A DNA stretch of 6,643 bases from Gammaproteobacteria bacterium (GCA_024638545.1 JAHEKD010000146.1:1-6643), one strand, 5' to 3'. Positions 1 through 6,145 are shown, counted from the first letter of the stretch. Translations and numbers: made by a program. Notes: generated by a model from the letters alone, not told the origin.

Positions 1-977
1 AGTTCCTTGACCTGTTGGGCAAGTTCGGCCTCAACCCTGGCCTGTTGCCGCTCGGCGCTGCGGACCTGGCGTTCAAACTCACGCTTGCGCTTACTCGCCA
101 GATCCTGGAGTGCCGCAACCTCAGAACGTGTTTTGTCCAGCGCCGCCTGCCGTTGTTCGATTTCCTGCTCGAGTTGCTGTATTTTTTCCTGTTCAGATGC
201 AGAGGGCTGTGGCCGCGCGAGCAGTTCCTGAAATTCAGCCTGATAAGCTTTGAGTTCAAGACGAATCTCATCCAGTCGCGTTTCGCGGTCGTCCAGCTGT
301 TGGCGGGACTGCTCGAGTTCTCGGCGAAGCTGCTCGCCTGTCGCGGTTTCCTGATTCAGCTGTGTATTCAGCATGTCAATCTCCCGGTTGGCCGTTTCGA
401 CAGCAACCTGCATCTGCGAGGCATAGACCAGGTCATCTTTCAGCCCGGAGGCCCTGCGATACAAATTTAGCGCCCGCGCCGGGTCTTTTGGGACGCCCAG
501 GCCATTTTCATACAAATAGCCGAGATTTGCCAGCGCCGGGGAGTAATCCTGGCGAGCAGCCTGCTGGTACCACTGAGCAGCCTGGGCATAATCCGGTGCA
601 ATACCCAGTCCGCGTTCGTAGATCTCTCCGACATAAACCTGCGCTTTCGCATCGCCTTGCTTTGCCTGTGGCAGCCATACATTGAGAGCACTCTGGTAGT
701 TTGCGCGGTCGTAGGCGACATATTCACCTAAGCGTATCTCGCACTCACCGGCAGGGATTCTGGCCGCACGCCTGGGGGTGACGTAGACGCTGGCTGTACC
801 GAGCTGACGAACCTGCCCGGGCAACATACAATCAACCAGGACCAGCTTGTCGGGGTCGGTGAGGCGGCTGTTAGAAGCGTAGTACGGTTCAGGCGAAGAT
901 GTGCCCGTGCATCCTGCGAACATGCAGGTCGCCCAGAAAGAAACAATCAAGCAGTAACCGTTTCTGAAGCGGTTCAT
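1..977 (-). CDS. Sel1-repeat, coiled-coil lipoprotein, C-terminus outside window (possible caspase-family protein)
   Basis: The frame is open from ATG at 977 to the left edge (325 residues, no stop), so the gene is partial. The start is fixed by GGAGGAG nine bases upstream; an earlier ATG at 984 is followed directly by TAG. Residues 1-22 form a lipoprotein signal peptide with a lipobox ending MFAGC, the lipidated Cys being C23, so export to the envelope is predicted. Residues about 45-105 form a conserved-looking globular part with cysteines C50 and C79. Two Sel1 repeats follow at about 109-143 and 144-180 (EIYERGLGIAPDYAQAAQWY and LGYLYENGLGVPKDPARAL). From about 183 to the edge the chain is Glu/Gln/Arg-rich coiled coil. 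From memory of the family, gammaproteobacterial proteins with this N-terminus and coiled coil usually continue into a caspase-like peptidase C14 domain. That domain is not in view and remains a prediction. The gene lies 132 bp downstream of the TIR gene on the same strand. Confidence 0.88.
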   Translation of the reverse strand, partial: MNRFRNGYCLIVSFWATCMFAGCTGTSSPEPYYASNSRLTDPDKLVLVDCMLPGQVRQLGTASVYVTPRRAARIPAGECEIRLGEYVAYDRANYQSALNVWLPQAKQGDAKAQVYVGEIYERGLGIAPDYAQAAQWYQQAARQDYSPALANLGYLYENGLGVPKDPARALNLYRRASGLKDDLVYASQMQVAVETANREIDMLNTQLNQETATGEQLRRELEQSRQQLDDRETRLDEIRLELKAYQAEFQELLARPQPSASEQEKIQQLEQEIEQRQAALDKTRSEVAALQDLASKRKREFERQVRSAERQQARVEAELAQQVKE

Positions 978-986
978 TCTACATTT

Positions 987-993
987 CTCCTCC
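987..993 (-). promoter_or_regulatory. Strong Shine-Dalgarno of the Sel1 lipoprotein gene
   Basis: On the minus strand this reads GGAGGAG, nine bases before the ATG at 977. It settles the start, because the nearer ATG at 982-984 would give a one-codon peptide (ATG TAG). That ATG-TAG minimal frame between the ribosome site and the real start is unusual. Confidence 0.8.
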
Positions 994-1044
994 AGTTACC
1001 GACCTCAGCAGTTATGCCTCAATGGTAACAACTGCATCCATCAT

Positions 1045-1074
1045 AATATAATGAATACCACCCCAGTATATCAG
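1045..1074 (-). promoter_or_regulatory. Candidate sigma-70 promoter for the Sel1 lipoprotein gene
   Basis: On the minus strand, CTGATA (1069-1074, 4 of 6 to the -35 consensus) is followed after 18 bases by TATATT (1045-1050, 5 of 6 to the -10 consensus). Transcription would begin near 1038 and give a leader of about 60 bases. If real, the lipoprotein gene can be expressed apart from the TIR gene upstream. I saw no strong terminator between the two genes, so read-through from the TIR gene is also possible. Confidence 0.4.
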
Positions 1075-1109
1075 ATATCTTCGAGCCTAAAAAGCAAGTC
1101 GACTACATA

Positions 1110-2213
1110 TCATTGATCCAGTTGATCGCGAATTGAGTTCAGGCCCTCATGTTGTGGGTCCACACCTAGCCCTTTATTTACCAGTATGTCTGCCTGCACG
1201 ATATTATGTTCCTCAATCGCCTTGCGTGCCTGGGTCTCGATCAAGTCGGCAATACGCTTGATGCTGCCTCGTGCGGATTCATTAAAAGGGTCAATTTCCA
1301 GTGCGCTTTTCAGTGCCGCGTAGGCGCTGCTCACGCCATCTGTCAGATAGGCAGGATTAAATTCCTCGGCGGCAAGGTTGATATTACTTTGGGCCAGGTC
1401 CATCAATGCCTGCAGTGTGGATGCGTCTGCGGCTGTGATAACCTTGATTTGCAGTGTGTCCTCGAACTGTTCGCTGTCTTCGTTGGTTGCGGCAAGATCT
1501 ATGGTATGCATTCCCGGTTCGAGGTTGATTGACAACACCCGTGTGCGTGCAGCCAACCTGTCATTCTTGGTCCATTGGTAGCTCGCAATAGGTTCTCCAT
1601 TTGAGAGGGTGGCGCCGGGATCCAGGGAAATGCTCTCCTCGAAATCTCCGTCGGTATCCACAATCGTGTAGTCCATTCCCAATTGCAGTTCACCGGGCAC
1701 AACCGGGACTGCCAGGTAGTGCCATCCGATCCACGATGCGGTCAGGACGGCGAGTCCGGCCAGGATCCATGCAATTTGCCCGTGGATTATTGATTTTCGG
1801 TCCGGTAGACGGGATTCAGCCTGTTGCGGCAGCCCTGTGAGGCGGGCGATCAGCCGCTCGAAAGCAGCGTCGTAATCGCTGGTGAAATCAATGTGTTGTA
1901 TGCGCAGCAGCCGGAAGGGAATCTCACAGCTACGCAAAAGTACCGGTACGATGGTGTCATCACGATCCAGGGCGAAATTGACCTCATCGCGGACATTCTT
2001 TGACTCTATCGAATCCGGTGACAAGACCACCAACATTGTGTCGGCTTGTTTAATTGCGATCTGTATCTCATCGTCCCAACGCATTCCGGGACGGATATCG
2101 AGCTGGTCCATCCACATCCGGACGCCGGCCTGCTGTAAATCCTGTGCAAGCTTGAGGCAGAATTCACTGTCCGCCCTGGCATAACTGAGAAAGATCGGTG
2201 GTGAGTCTACCAA
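1110..2213 (-). CDS. Membrane-anchored TIR-domain protein with PKD-like and TPR-like C-terminal domains
   Basis: This is a complete 367-residue protein. Residues 5-125 are a TIR domain: strand A with IFLSYARAD (7-15), a BB-loop RPG at 41-43, LVVLSPDSIE (61-70), then NVRDEVNFAL, where E77 sits where NADase TIR proteins such as SARM1 carry their catalytic glutamate. A single hydrophobic helix spans about 147-166. Residues about 178-260 look like a PKD/Ig-like sandwich (SYQWTKNDRL, then LEPGMHTIDLAATN). Residues about 265-367 are helical and TPR-like, with LEIDPFNESA and GLGVDPQHEGL. The TIR domain should be cytoplasmic and the C-terminal part periplasmic. The start is TTG at 2213: the frame is closed by TGA ten codons upstream, no ATG lies between, and AGG sits seven bases before TTG. 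Bacterial TIR domains either cleave NAD+ or cyclise it into signals in defence systems; which applies here, if either, is unknown. It is followed on the same strand by the Sel1 lipoprotein gene. Confidence 0.9.
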   Translation of the reverse strand: MVDSPPIFLSYARADSEFCLKLAQDLQQAGVRMWMDQLDIRPGMRWDDEIQIAIKQADTMLVVLSPDSIESKNVRDEVNFALDRDDTIVPVLLRSCEIPFRLLRIQHIDFTSDYDAAFERLIARLTGLPQQAESRLPDRKSIIHGQIAWILAGLAVLTASWIGWHYLAVPVVPGELQLGMDYTIVDTDGDFEESISLDPGATLSNGEPIASYQWTKNDRLAARTRVLSINLEPGMHTIDLAATNEDSEQFEDTLQIKVITAADASTLQALMDLAQSNINLAAEEFNPAYLTDGVSSAYAALKSALEIDPFNESARGSIKRIADLIETQARKAIEEHNIVQADILVNKGLGVDPQHEGLNSIRDQLDQ

Positions 2214-2220
2214 ATTGTTA

Positions 2221-2223
2221 CCT
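2221..2223 (-). promoter_or_regulatory. Weak ribosome site supporting a TTG start
   Basis: The minus strand reads CAGG seven bases before TTG at 2213, the only reasonable initiator between the in-frame upstream TGA and strand A of the TIR domain. The weak site and rare start codon together predict low translation, which would suit a potentially toxic NAD+-consuming domain. That last point is inference. Confidence 0.4.
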
Positions 2224-2248
2224 GTATAATTATTATCCGTTCAGTATG

Positions 2249-2276
2249 AGTATAAACCAGCCTTGGTTGGAGACAA
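2249..2276 (-). promoter_or_regulatory. Candidate sigma-70 promoter of the TIR gene, with inverted repeat in the spacer
   Basis: On the minus strand, TTGTCT (2271-2276, 4 of 6) and TATACT (2249-2254, 5 of 6) are separated by 16 bases. Transcription would start near 2242, leaving a leader of about 29 bases. The spacer contains a short inverted repeat, AACCA-N4-TGGTT (2255-2268), placed where a repressor could block polymerase. The arms are only 5 bp, so the operator idea is weak. Confidence 0.45.
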
Positions 2277-2316
2277 ACACGCGCACGTGTACACGCATTA
2301 ATCGAGTGCAGGATAA

Positions 2317-3101
2317 GCCCCTGACCACGCAAAACGTCGTGAACCAGGAGAGAAGCCTGAAAGTGAAGAGACCTATCCAGAGCACAAAGACCAAGGGAGT
2401 GACGGTCATCCGGGAATATAGCCTTGGTTACAATTCAATGACAATGATCTTGGGCGAGAAGGCGCAACTATTTTAGCCAGATACGTAAAGCGGTGAAAGA
2501 AAACCCGCACGTCGAATTAGAATTGATTTCGGTGACTACTGATGCCGTTTATGATACCTCCGAGCGATTAAAAGTCAGGACTAACAAGTTTGGTTCTGGT
2601 CCGGGCTGGTTGGAGGTTACCGGAGATTAATTGGTCATGGACGGCATCATAAAATTTTACTGATCAACTATTCGCAATCCACGCCAGAACATTTGCCAGC
2701 GCGCTTGTGGGTGCTGGCAGCGCTAAAGCTCCTCACTGGTTCTCTCGAAATTGCGGGTGATGATTTAACAGAAGATCGATTCGAAAGAACGCTTCAGCTC
2801 GAGGTCGACGTTGACAGTTCATTTGGACCAAGGCAAACAGTGCAAACCATTGGCTGATGCTTTCTGATGATGATAACAATGAGAACTACGGTGCTGTTTT
2901 GGAATATGCTAATTTCAGGCCAGTCATGTACCATGAGTAACGGCCGTATAGAATAGCCAGATAAAAATGCTGGGTTTAATCAGGAAAGTAGTTTTATTCT
3001 TGAACTCCATGCAATATGGTTGGTTGGTTCCGGAATATACGCCTGGCCAAGATACAACGATACGTAGATGGAAGCAGGCATTTAGCTGGTTACGTCACTA
3101 A
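2317..3101 (+). pseudogene. Frameshifted remnant of a gene, one segment SCO1/SenC-like
   Basis: No intact gene spans this stretch, but protein-like segments follow one another on the plus strand in changing frames, each taking up about where the last ends. Approximate pieces are 2422-2474 (LQFNDNDLGREGATILA), 2472-2627 (FSQIRKAVKENPHVELELIS, then KFGSGPGWLEVTGD, stop at 2628), 2627-2854 (HGRHHKILLINYSQ, AGDDLTEDRFERTLQLEVDV, stop at 2855), 2851-2937 (LMLSDDDNNENYGAVLEYAN, stop at 2938), 2957-3064 (LELHAIWLVGSGIYAWPRYN) and 3066-3098 (RWKQAFSWLRH, stop at 3099). Frame 2317-2421 is open but ends in TAG. The second piece resembles the SCO1/SenC thioredoxin fold around the ISVTxDxxYDT and GPGW...TGD region, but the CxxxC copper-binding motif is not visible. 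The third to sixth pieces I do not recognise. All pieces may come from one decayed gene or from two. No start codon or ribosome site can be assigned. Confidence 0.55.
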
Positions 3102-3103
3102 TC

Positions 3104-3140
3104 AAAAAACAAGGCGGAAAAAATTTCCGCCTTGCTTTTG
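3104..3140 (-). terminator. Strong bidirectional intrinsic terminator
   Basis: A perfect 11-bp stem, CAAGGCGGAAA (3110-3120) with TTTCCGCCTTG (3124-3134), has a 3-base loop. On the minus strand the stem is followed by six T (3104-3109) and begins 14 bases after the TAA of the metallopeptidase gene, so it ends that transcript. On the plus strand it is followed by CTTTTG, giving a weaker terminator for anything read from the left. Confidence 0.92.
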
Positions 3141-3148
3141 TAGACTGC

Positions 3149-5263
3149 TTATTTAGGACTGGGACGATCGAGTATCGATTTCATTCTGCTGAGCGGTATT
3201 TTTGATGAAGGCTCGATGAATTGCTCAGCTTCTGTGATTGCACTTAAGAATTCAGGCGAAGCTTTTTCTTTTAAATAATTGACCAATTCTAAAGCAGATT
3301 TCCTGGTAGACTCATCCAGTAAGGGTTTATCCTGCCCTTTGCCTAACGCATATTCGTCCATCGTTTTTGCTACGTGTTGAAATATCATAGCTGCATCTTT
3401 CAAAACACTCGGATTGGATAAAATCAACTTACTGGCTTCACGATGATGTGAGTAGTAATGCTGCACCATTCTTCTGCCAACTGTTGTTTTCTTTAAACCT
3501 ACGTCTCGAAATTCCCGAAGTGAATCCAGTATTCCTGCACGTTCAGCATTCAGGTCTGACGAGGCAAGCGCCAGCTCAGCGGTACACTGGCAAGCGGGTA
3601 CATCGATATTGTTAAAGTCCAGGGAATCAATCCCGTCATCATGCTGTGCCTCATTTAATTCCGGGCAAAGCACATCCCAATATTCATCCATATGATCAAT
3701 ATTTTGACTGAAGACAGTGTCGCGCCATAAATCAACCATTGAAACGTTATTTGTTCCACTTGGATCACAATCACCGCTGCTGCAATTTCCATCTGATGCG
3801 GAGTCACGCATATCGATTAAGCCAGCCGCCACCATCGTTTCATCCCGTTTTCCCTCAGCATTAGAACACGAGTTGTTTTCCAGGTCCCATGACCAGCTGG
3901 CAGAATCATAAACACCATCTGGATTAACGGACAATGCAACAAAGGTGGCCCAGCCTTCAGTAAATGATAAATTTTGGTTTTGTGGAGTCGTATCACAGAA
4001 TGTGTGTGGGCCAACGGCATTAGCAGGCCAGTAGCTGTTGTTATATGCATTGTGCATGATGGCATGACCGTATTCATGCAATACCACATCTTCAGCCACT
4101 TCATCACCATCAGTGACATTGACATTAGAAAAGTCATAGTTTGTGGCGCCTTCTGGCCAACATAGATTCACAAATCCAGGATCTTGCGAACCAGTTGTTG
4201 TCATATGGTTCCAGCCTGCATTCATATCCTGAAACATGATTGCAGCATCCATATCACTCGCCGGTTGCAAATTACCAAAATCAACAACCGCACCATCGGG
4301 GAGATTGTCTCTAACCTCTGTCGTCCAGGAATAAGTTGTGGTAATAAATCCACAATCTTGCACCCTGAAACGGGAGTTGGTAGTCCTCACTCTTGCATAA
4401 ATATCTCGGCCATTCTGTAACCAACCATCATCTGCGTTGACAACTGCGCTATAGCTACCATCCCATCCGGTTACGACGGATGTTAGCTGTTCATCACCAA
4501 AAGTATCATCATCTCGAATATCAACCGTTGCATTAACTAGCGGCACGGTAATGCCATTTCTATCAACATAGAAAAATTTTCCGGTTACCGTTATTGGATC
4601 TACATCGCGGATGTTATCTTCAGTACTATCCTTGATGGTATCCCTCTCAAGTTCTTCTATACCTCCTGCCGGTGGCGCAAGAAGCTGGGGTTGAGATTCC
4701 TTCAATTCAACTTTGTTAATATCAACTTCCACCAGCGGCCCTGTCAAAGCATCATAAATTGTCTGACCAAGCTCAGGTGATTTTCGTTTTCTTGACTCAA
4801 CTTCATTCAATGTTTTTTCTCTAAATCTGTCCCTCAAATCAGAACCTGTAACAAGCTCAACTTTTCCATCTCTATTTTTTACGAAGTACCGGCGTGTTTT
4901 TCCACCTGCGCGGAGATAGTTTTTTGCATTAGCCTGTACCTCAAAATCTACTCGCAAGGGTTGTTTTTGATCAGATTGCAATTTCACTTCAAACCGTGCT
5001 TCCTTTAGGGCATCGAGTCTGATTTCTTGAGATTTCGGATCAGCCTTCAGACCATCCTGGGTTATTACAATTAATTTGGCATCACTGATTTCAATGTTTG
5101 GCTTGATAATAACAATAGCAGTAATACTTGAATCATCAGATTGCTTCGTTTCAAGGCTCAGCGAAACAGGTGGAGTCGGCTGGTGCGCGTAAAGGAGCGT
5201 TATTGAAATGGCGTATAAGACAGCCATCTGTATGAACTTAGAACTATATTTTATTGATTTCAT
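3149..5263 (-). CDS. Secreted gluzincin-type zinc metallopeptidase with Ig-like domain and CFI-box-like C-terminus
   Basis: This is a complete 704-residue protein. The ATG at 5263 follows AGAAGG by seven bases. Residues 1-26 are a Sec signal peptide with cleavage likely after LLYA, so the product is periplasmic or extracellular. Residues about 33-130 look like a beta-rich N-terminal domain. Residues about 226-300 (VTGKFFYVDRNG, then GWDGSYSAVV) resemble a transthyretin/carboxypeptidase-regulatory-like Ig fold. The catalytic part has HEYGH at 396-400 and FTEGWA at 434-439. H396, H400 and E436 are the expected zinc ligands and E397 the base, an HExxH plus downstream Glu arrangement. Nine cysteines between 304 and 560 suggest disulfides. 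Residues about 583-620 (LREFRDVGLKKTTVGRRMVQ, then YYSHHREASKLILSNPSV) match the helical part of CFI-box C-terminal domains as I recall them, but the CFIATA signature is replaced by CQCTA. About 84 more residues follow. The substrate is unknown. The gene appears monocistronic and is AT-richer than the genes to its left. Confidence 0.88.
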   Translation of the reverse strand: MKSIKYSSKFIQMAVLYAISITLLYAHQPTPPVSLSLETKQSDDSSITAIVIIKPNIEISDAKLIVITQDGLKADPKSQEIRLDALKEARFEVKLQSDQKQPLRVDFEVQANAKNYLRAGGKTRRYFVKNRDGKVELVTGSDLRDRFREKTLNEVESRKRKSPELGQTIYDALTGPLVEVDINKVELKESQPQLLAPPAGGIEELERDTIKDSTEDNIRDVDPITVTGKFFYVDRNGITVPLVNATVDIRDDDTFGDEQLTSVVTGWDGSYSAVVNADDGWLQNGRDIYARVRTTNSRFRVQDCGFITTTYSWTTEVRDNLPDGAVVDFGNLQPASDMDAAIMFQDMNAGWNHMTTTGSQDPGFVNLCWPEGATNYDFSNVNVTDGDEVAEDVVLHEYGHAIMHNAYNNSYWPANAVGPHTFCDTTPQNQNLSFTEGWATFVALSVNPDGVYDSASWSWDLENNSCSNAEGKRDETMVAAGLIDMRDSASDGNCSSGDCDPSGTNNVSMVDLWRDTVFSQNIDHMDEYWDVLCPELNEAQHDDGIDSLDFNNIDVPACQCTAELALASSDLNAERAGILDSLREFRDVGLKKTTVGRRMVQHYYSHHREASKLILSNPSVLKDAAMIFQHVAKTMDEYALGKGQDKPLLDESTRKSALELVNYLKEKASPEFLSAITEAEQFIEPSSKIPLSRMKSILDRPSPK

Positions 5264-5270
5264 TTTCGTA

Positions 5271-5276
5271 CCTTCT
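5271..5276 (-). promoter_or_regulatory. Shine-Dalgarno of the metallopeptidase gene
   Basis: The minus strand reads AGAAGG seven bases before the ATG at 5263. It supports that start, which also leaves a well-formed signal peptide at the N-terminus. Confidence 0.75.
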
Positions 5277-5347
5277 TTTTGGTGTTTTAGTTGATATTTA
5301 ATTTATCTTTTTTCATATTTTCATGTTAGCAATTGGGATAGTGAGTC

Positions 5348-5380
5348 CAAAATATAATTTTGAGATTCTTTTCCCGACAA
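5348..5380 (-). promoter_or_regulatory. Candidate metallopeptidase promoter with inverted repeat over the -10 box
   Basis: On the minus strand, TTGTCG (5375-5380, 4 of 6) and TATATT (5351-5356, 5 of 6) are 18 bases apart, which would give a leader of about 80 bases. A perfect inverted repeat, CAAAAT-ATA-ATTTTG (5348-5362), covers the -10 box and could be an operator. In such AT-rich DNA short symmetric sites also arise by chance. Confidence 0.35.
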
Positions 5381-5562
5381 TTATCTTCACAGATAGGCAC
5401 TAATTTTTCTGTTAAAAAACTCACAAATATGAATACAGAGACACTATTGGGTTAAGCTCGAACGATTTATTCATGGCACAACACGTACTGCAAATGCATT
5501 GATCGTGAATTTAACTGCACTACTGCTTATGTCATTATAATTCAGTTTGACTAGCCATAATG
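5381..5562. other. AT-rich intergenic stretch with no recognised feature
   Basis: I found no open frame of note, hairpin-plus-T-run or promoter of good quality here. It separates the metallopeptidase promoter from the inverted-repeat-bounded insert at its right. CTAGC at 5551-5555 is mirrored by GCTAG at 5770-5774 and may extend the insert's ends. Confidence 0.5.
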
Positions 5563-5590
5563 ATTTCTCACCAGCCTACTACTGCGACGG
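5563..5590 (+). repeat. Left arm of the inverted repeat pair
   Basis: Its reverse complement recurs imperfectly at 5737-5765. The outermost ATTTCTCACC is shared exactly. Confidence 0.65.
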
Positions 5591-5736
5591 TCCCTTGCCA
5601 CGCCCTGTGGGCATTTTACTCGGTCAGGGTCCTCAACATCGTGTCAACGATGCCTGCGGGCCCTTGTGCCGGCACATATGCTGATAACATAATGCCGGCC
5701 TTTGGTCGTAAAACCCATACAGGCCGCATCCTTTAA

Positions 5737-5765
5737 CCGTCTCGCTACGTAGTCCGGTGAGAAAT
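5737..5765 (-). repeat. Right arm of the inverted repeat pair
   Basis: Read on the minus strand it starts ATTTCTCACCGGACTAC and ends GACGG, pairing with the arm at 5563-5590 with two early substitutions and a one-base indel. Confidence 0.65.
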
Positions 5766-5814
5766 GCGAGCTAGAGCCTGGATGCTAAGACCTTGTGCAA
5801 ACAGCAGGATAATA

Positions 5815-5834
5815 TTAATAAATTTTAATAAAAA
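5815..5834 (+). repeat. Tandem AT-rich 10-mers upstream of a promoter
   Basis: TTAATAAATT is followed at once by TTAATAAAAA. Lying about 20 bases upstream of the palindrome at 5856, this A/T tract could act as an UP-like element or a bend. It could equally be simple AT-rich sequence. Confidence 0.3.
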
Positions 5835-5855
5835 TGATAACAAATGTAACAGTAG

Positions 5856-5894
5856 CCTGTATACAGGTGTTTCTTGTCTTAAAACATCTATAAT
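5856..5894 (+). promoter_or_regulatory. Candidate regulated promoter: 12-bp palindrome plus consensus -10 box
   Basis: CCTGTATACAGG (5856-5867) is a perfect palindrome. A full-consensus TATAAT lies at 5889-5894, 21 bases downstream, but no good -35 box stands at the correct distance: the palindrome takes that place and TTGTCT at 5874-5879 is too close. This fits a promoter that needs an activator at the palindrome, or one repressed there. Transcription would start near 5901 and run into the secreted-protein gene with a leader of about 245 bases. Confidence 0.4.
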
Positions 5895-5900
5895 AATTCT

Positions 5901-6145
5901 CGCAGCCAATGTGTGGCTTAATACATTGAATATTAAATAAAATTTAATTATCAGCCTTGTCTGAACATAAGAATGGGAAAAGTTAATGAATTGTTGAGCT
6001 AAACAAAAGAAGAGATAGCTAAGAAAAATTCAAGGTAAATAGTAAGTGTTTAACGGGGCCGGAAGATACGGTTAAATCATAAATGAGTAATCGCATTTTG
6101 AAAATATCTTCTGGATTAAATAATAAAACATATACGGGAAATGTT
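5901..6145 (+). other. Long AT-rich leader or intergenic region before the secreted-protein gene
   Basis: No gene is seen. Three short hairpins occur: AGCCA-N5-TGGCT (5904-5918), ATTAAAT-AAA-ATTTAAT (5932-5948), and TTTAAC with GTTAAA (6049-6076) around a GC-rich loop. None is followed by a T-run suitable for termination, and none matches a riboswitch class I recognise. Confidence 0.35.

Larger units (their letters stand above)
5563..5765. mobile_element. MITE-like non-coding insert with imperfect terminal inverted repeats
   Basis: The left end begins ATTTCTCACCAGCCTAC and runs to GACGG at 5590. The right end, read on the minus strand from 5765, begins ATTTCTCACCGGACTAC and runs to GACGG near 5737. 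The outer 10 bases are identical, 15 of the first 17 match, and after a one-base offset both arms close on GACGG. The 203-bp insert is GC-rich in AT-rich surroundings and codes for nothing evident. Inside are two smaller hairpins, CATCGT-GTCA-ACGATG near 5638-5653 and GCCGGCA with TGCCGGC around 5678-5701. The ends may extend to CTAGC (5551) and GCTAG (5774). No target duplication is evident and no transposase is present, so it would depend on one elsewhere. A decayed insertion-sequence end pair or a structured RNA are alternatives. I cannot name the family. Confidence 0.5.

Noticed and set aside
15..470. Plus-strand open frame of 151 codons
   Set aside because: It lies opposite the lipoprotein gene, whose minus-strand frame is open from 977 to the edge and has a lipobox, Sel1 repeats and a coiled coil. 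The plus frame has no recognisable domain or ribosome site.
467..946. Two minus-strand open frames of 86 and 72 codons
   Set aside because: They are alternative frames within the same lipoprotein gene; the Sel1 frame explains the region.
1206..1532. Plus-strand frame of 108 codons opposite the TIR gene
   Set aside because: Cys-rich low-complexity product with no domain; antisense to a protein with clear domains.
2198..2476. Plus-strand frame of 92 codons diverging from the TIR gene
   Set aside because: It starts inside the TIR coding region, has no ribosome site and no recognisable fold. The protein-like signal in this area lies in other frames.
3817..4420. Short frames on both strands inside the metallopeptidase gene
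   Set aside because: They overlap the catalytic HEYGH region of the intact 704-residue frame and show no features of their own.
5563..5765. Remnant transposase coding in the GC-rich insert
   Set aside because: The frames I read through the insert meet stops and show no transposase motif; only the paired ends suggest mobility.
5856..5867. LexA (SOS) box
   Set aside because: The LexA site is CTGT-N8-ACAG; here the CTGT and ACAG halves are separated by only two bases.
5901..6145. Riboswitch in the long leader of the secreted-protein gene
   Set aside because: The hairpins are short and AT-rich, and I could not match the conserved bases of cyclic-di-GMP or other common riboswitch classes.
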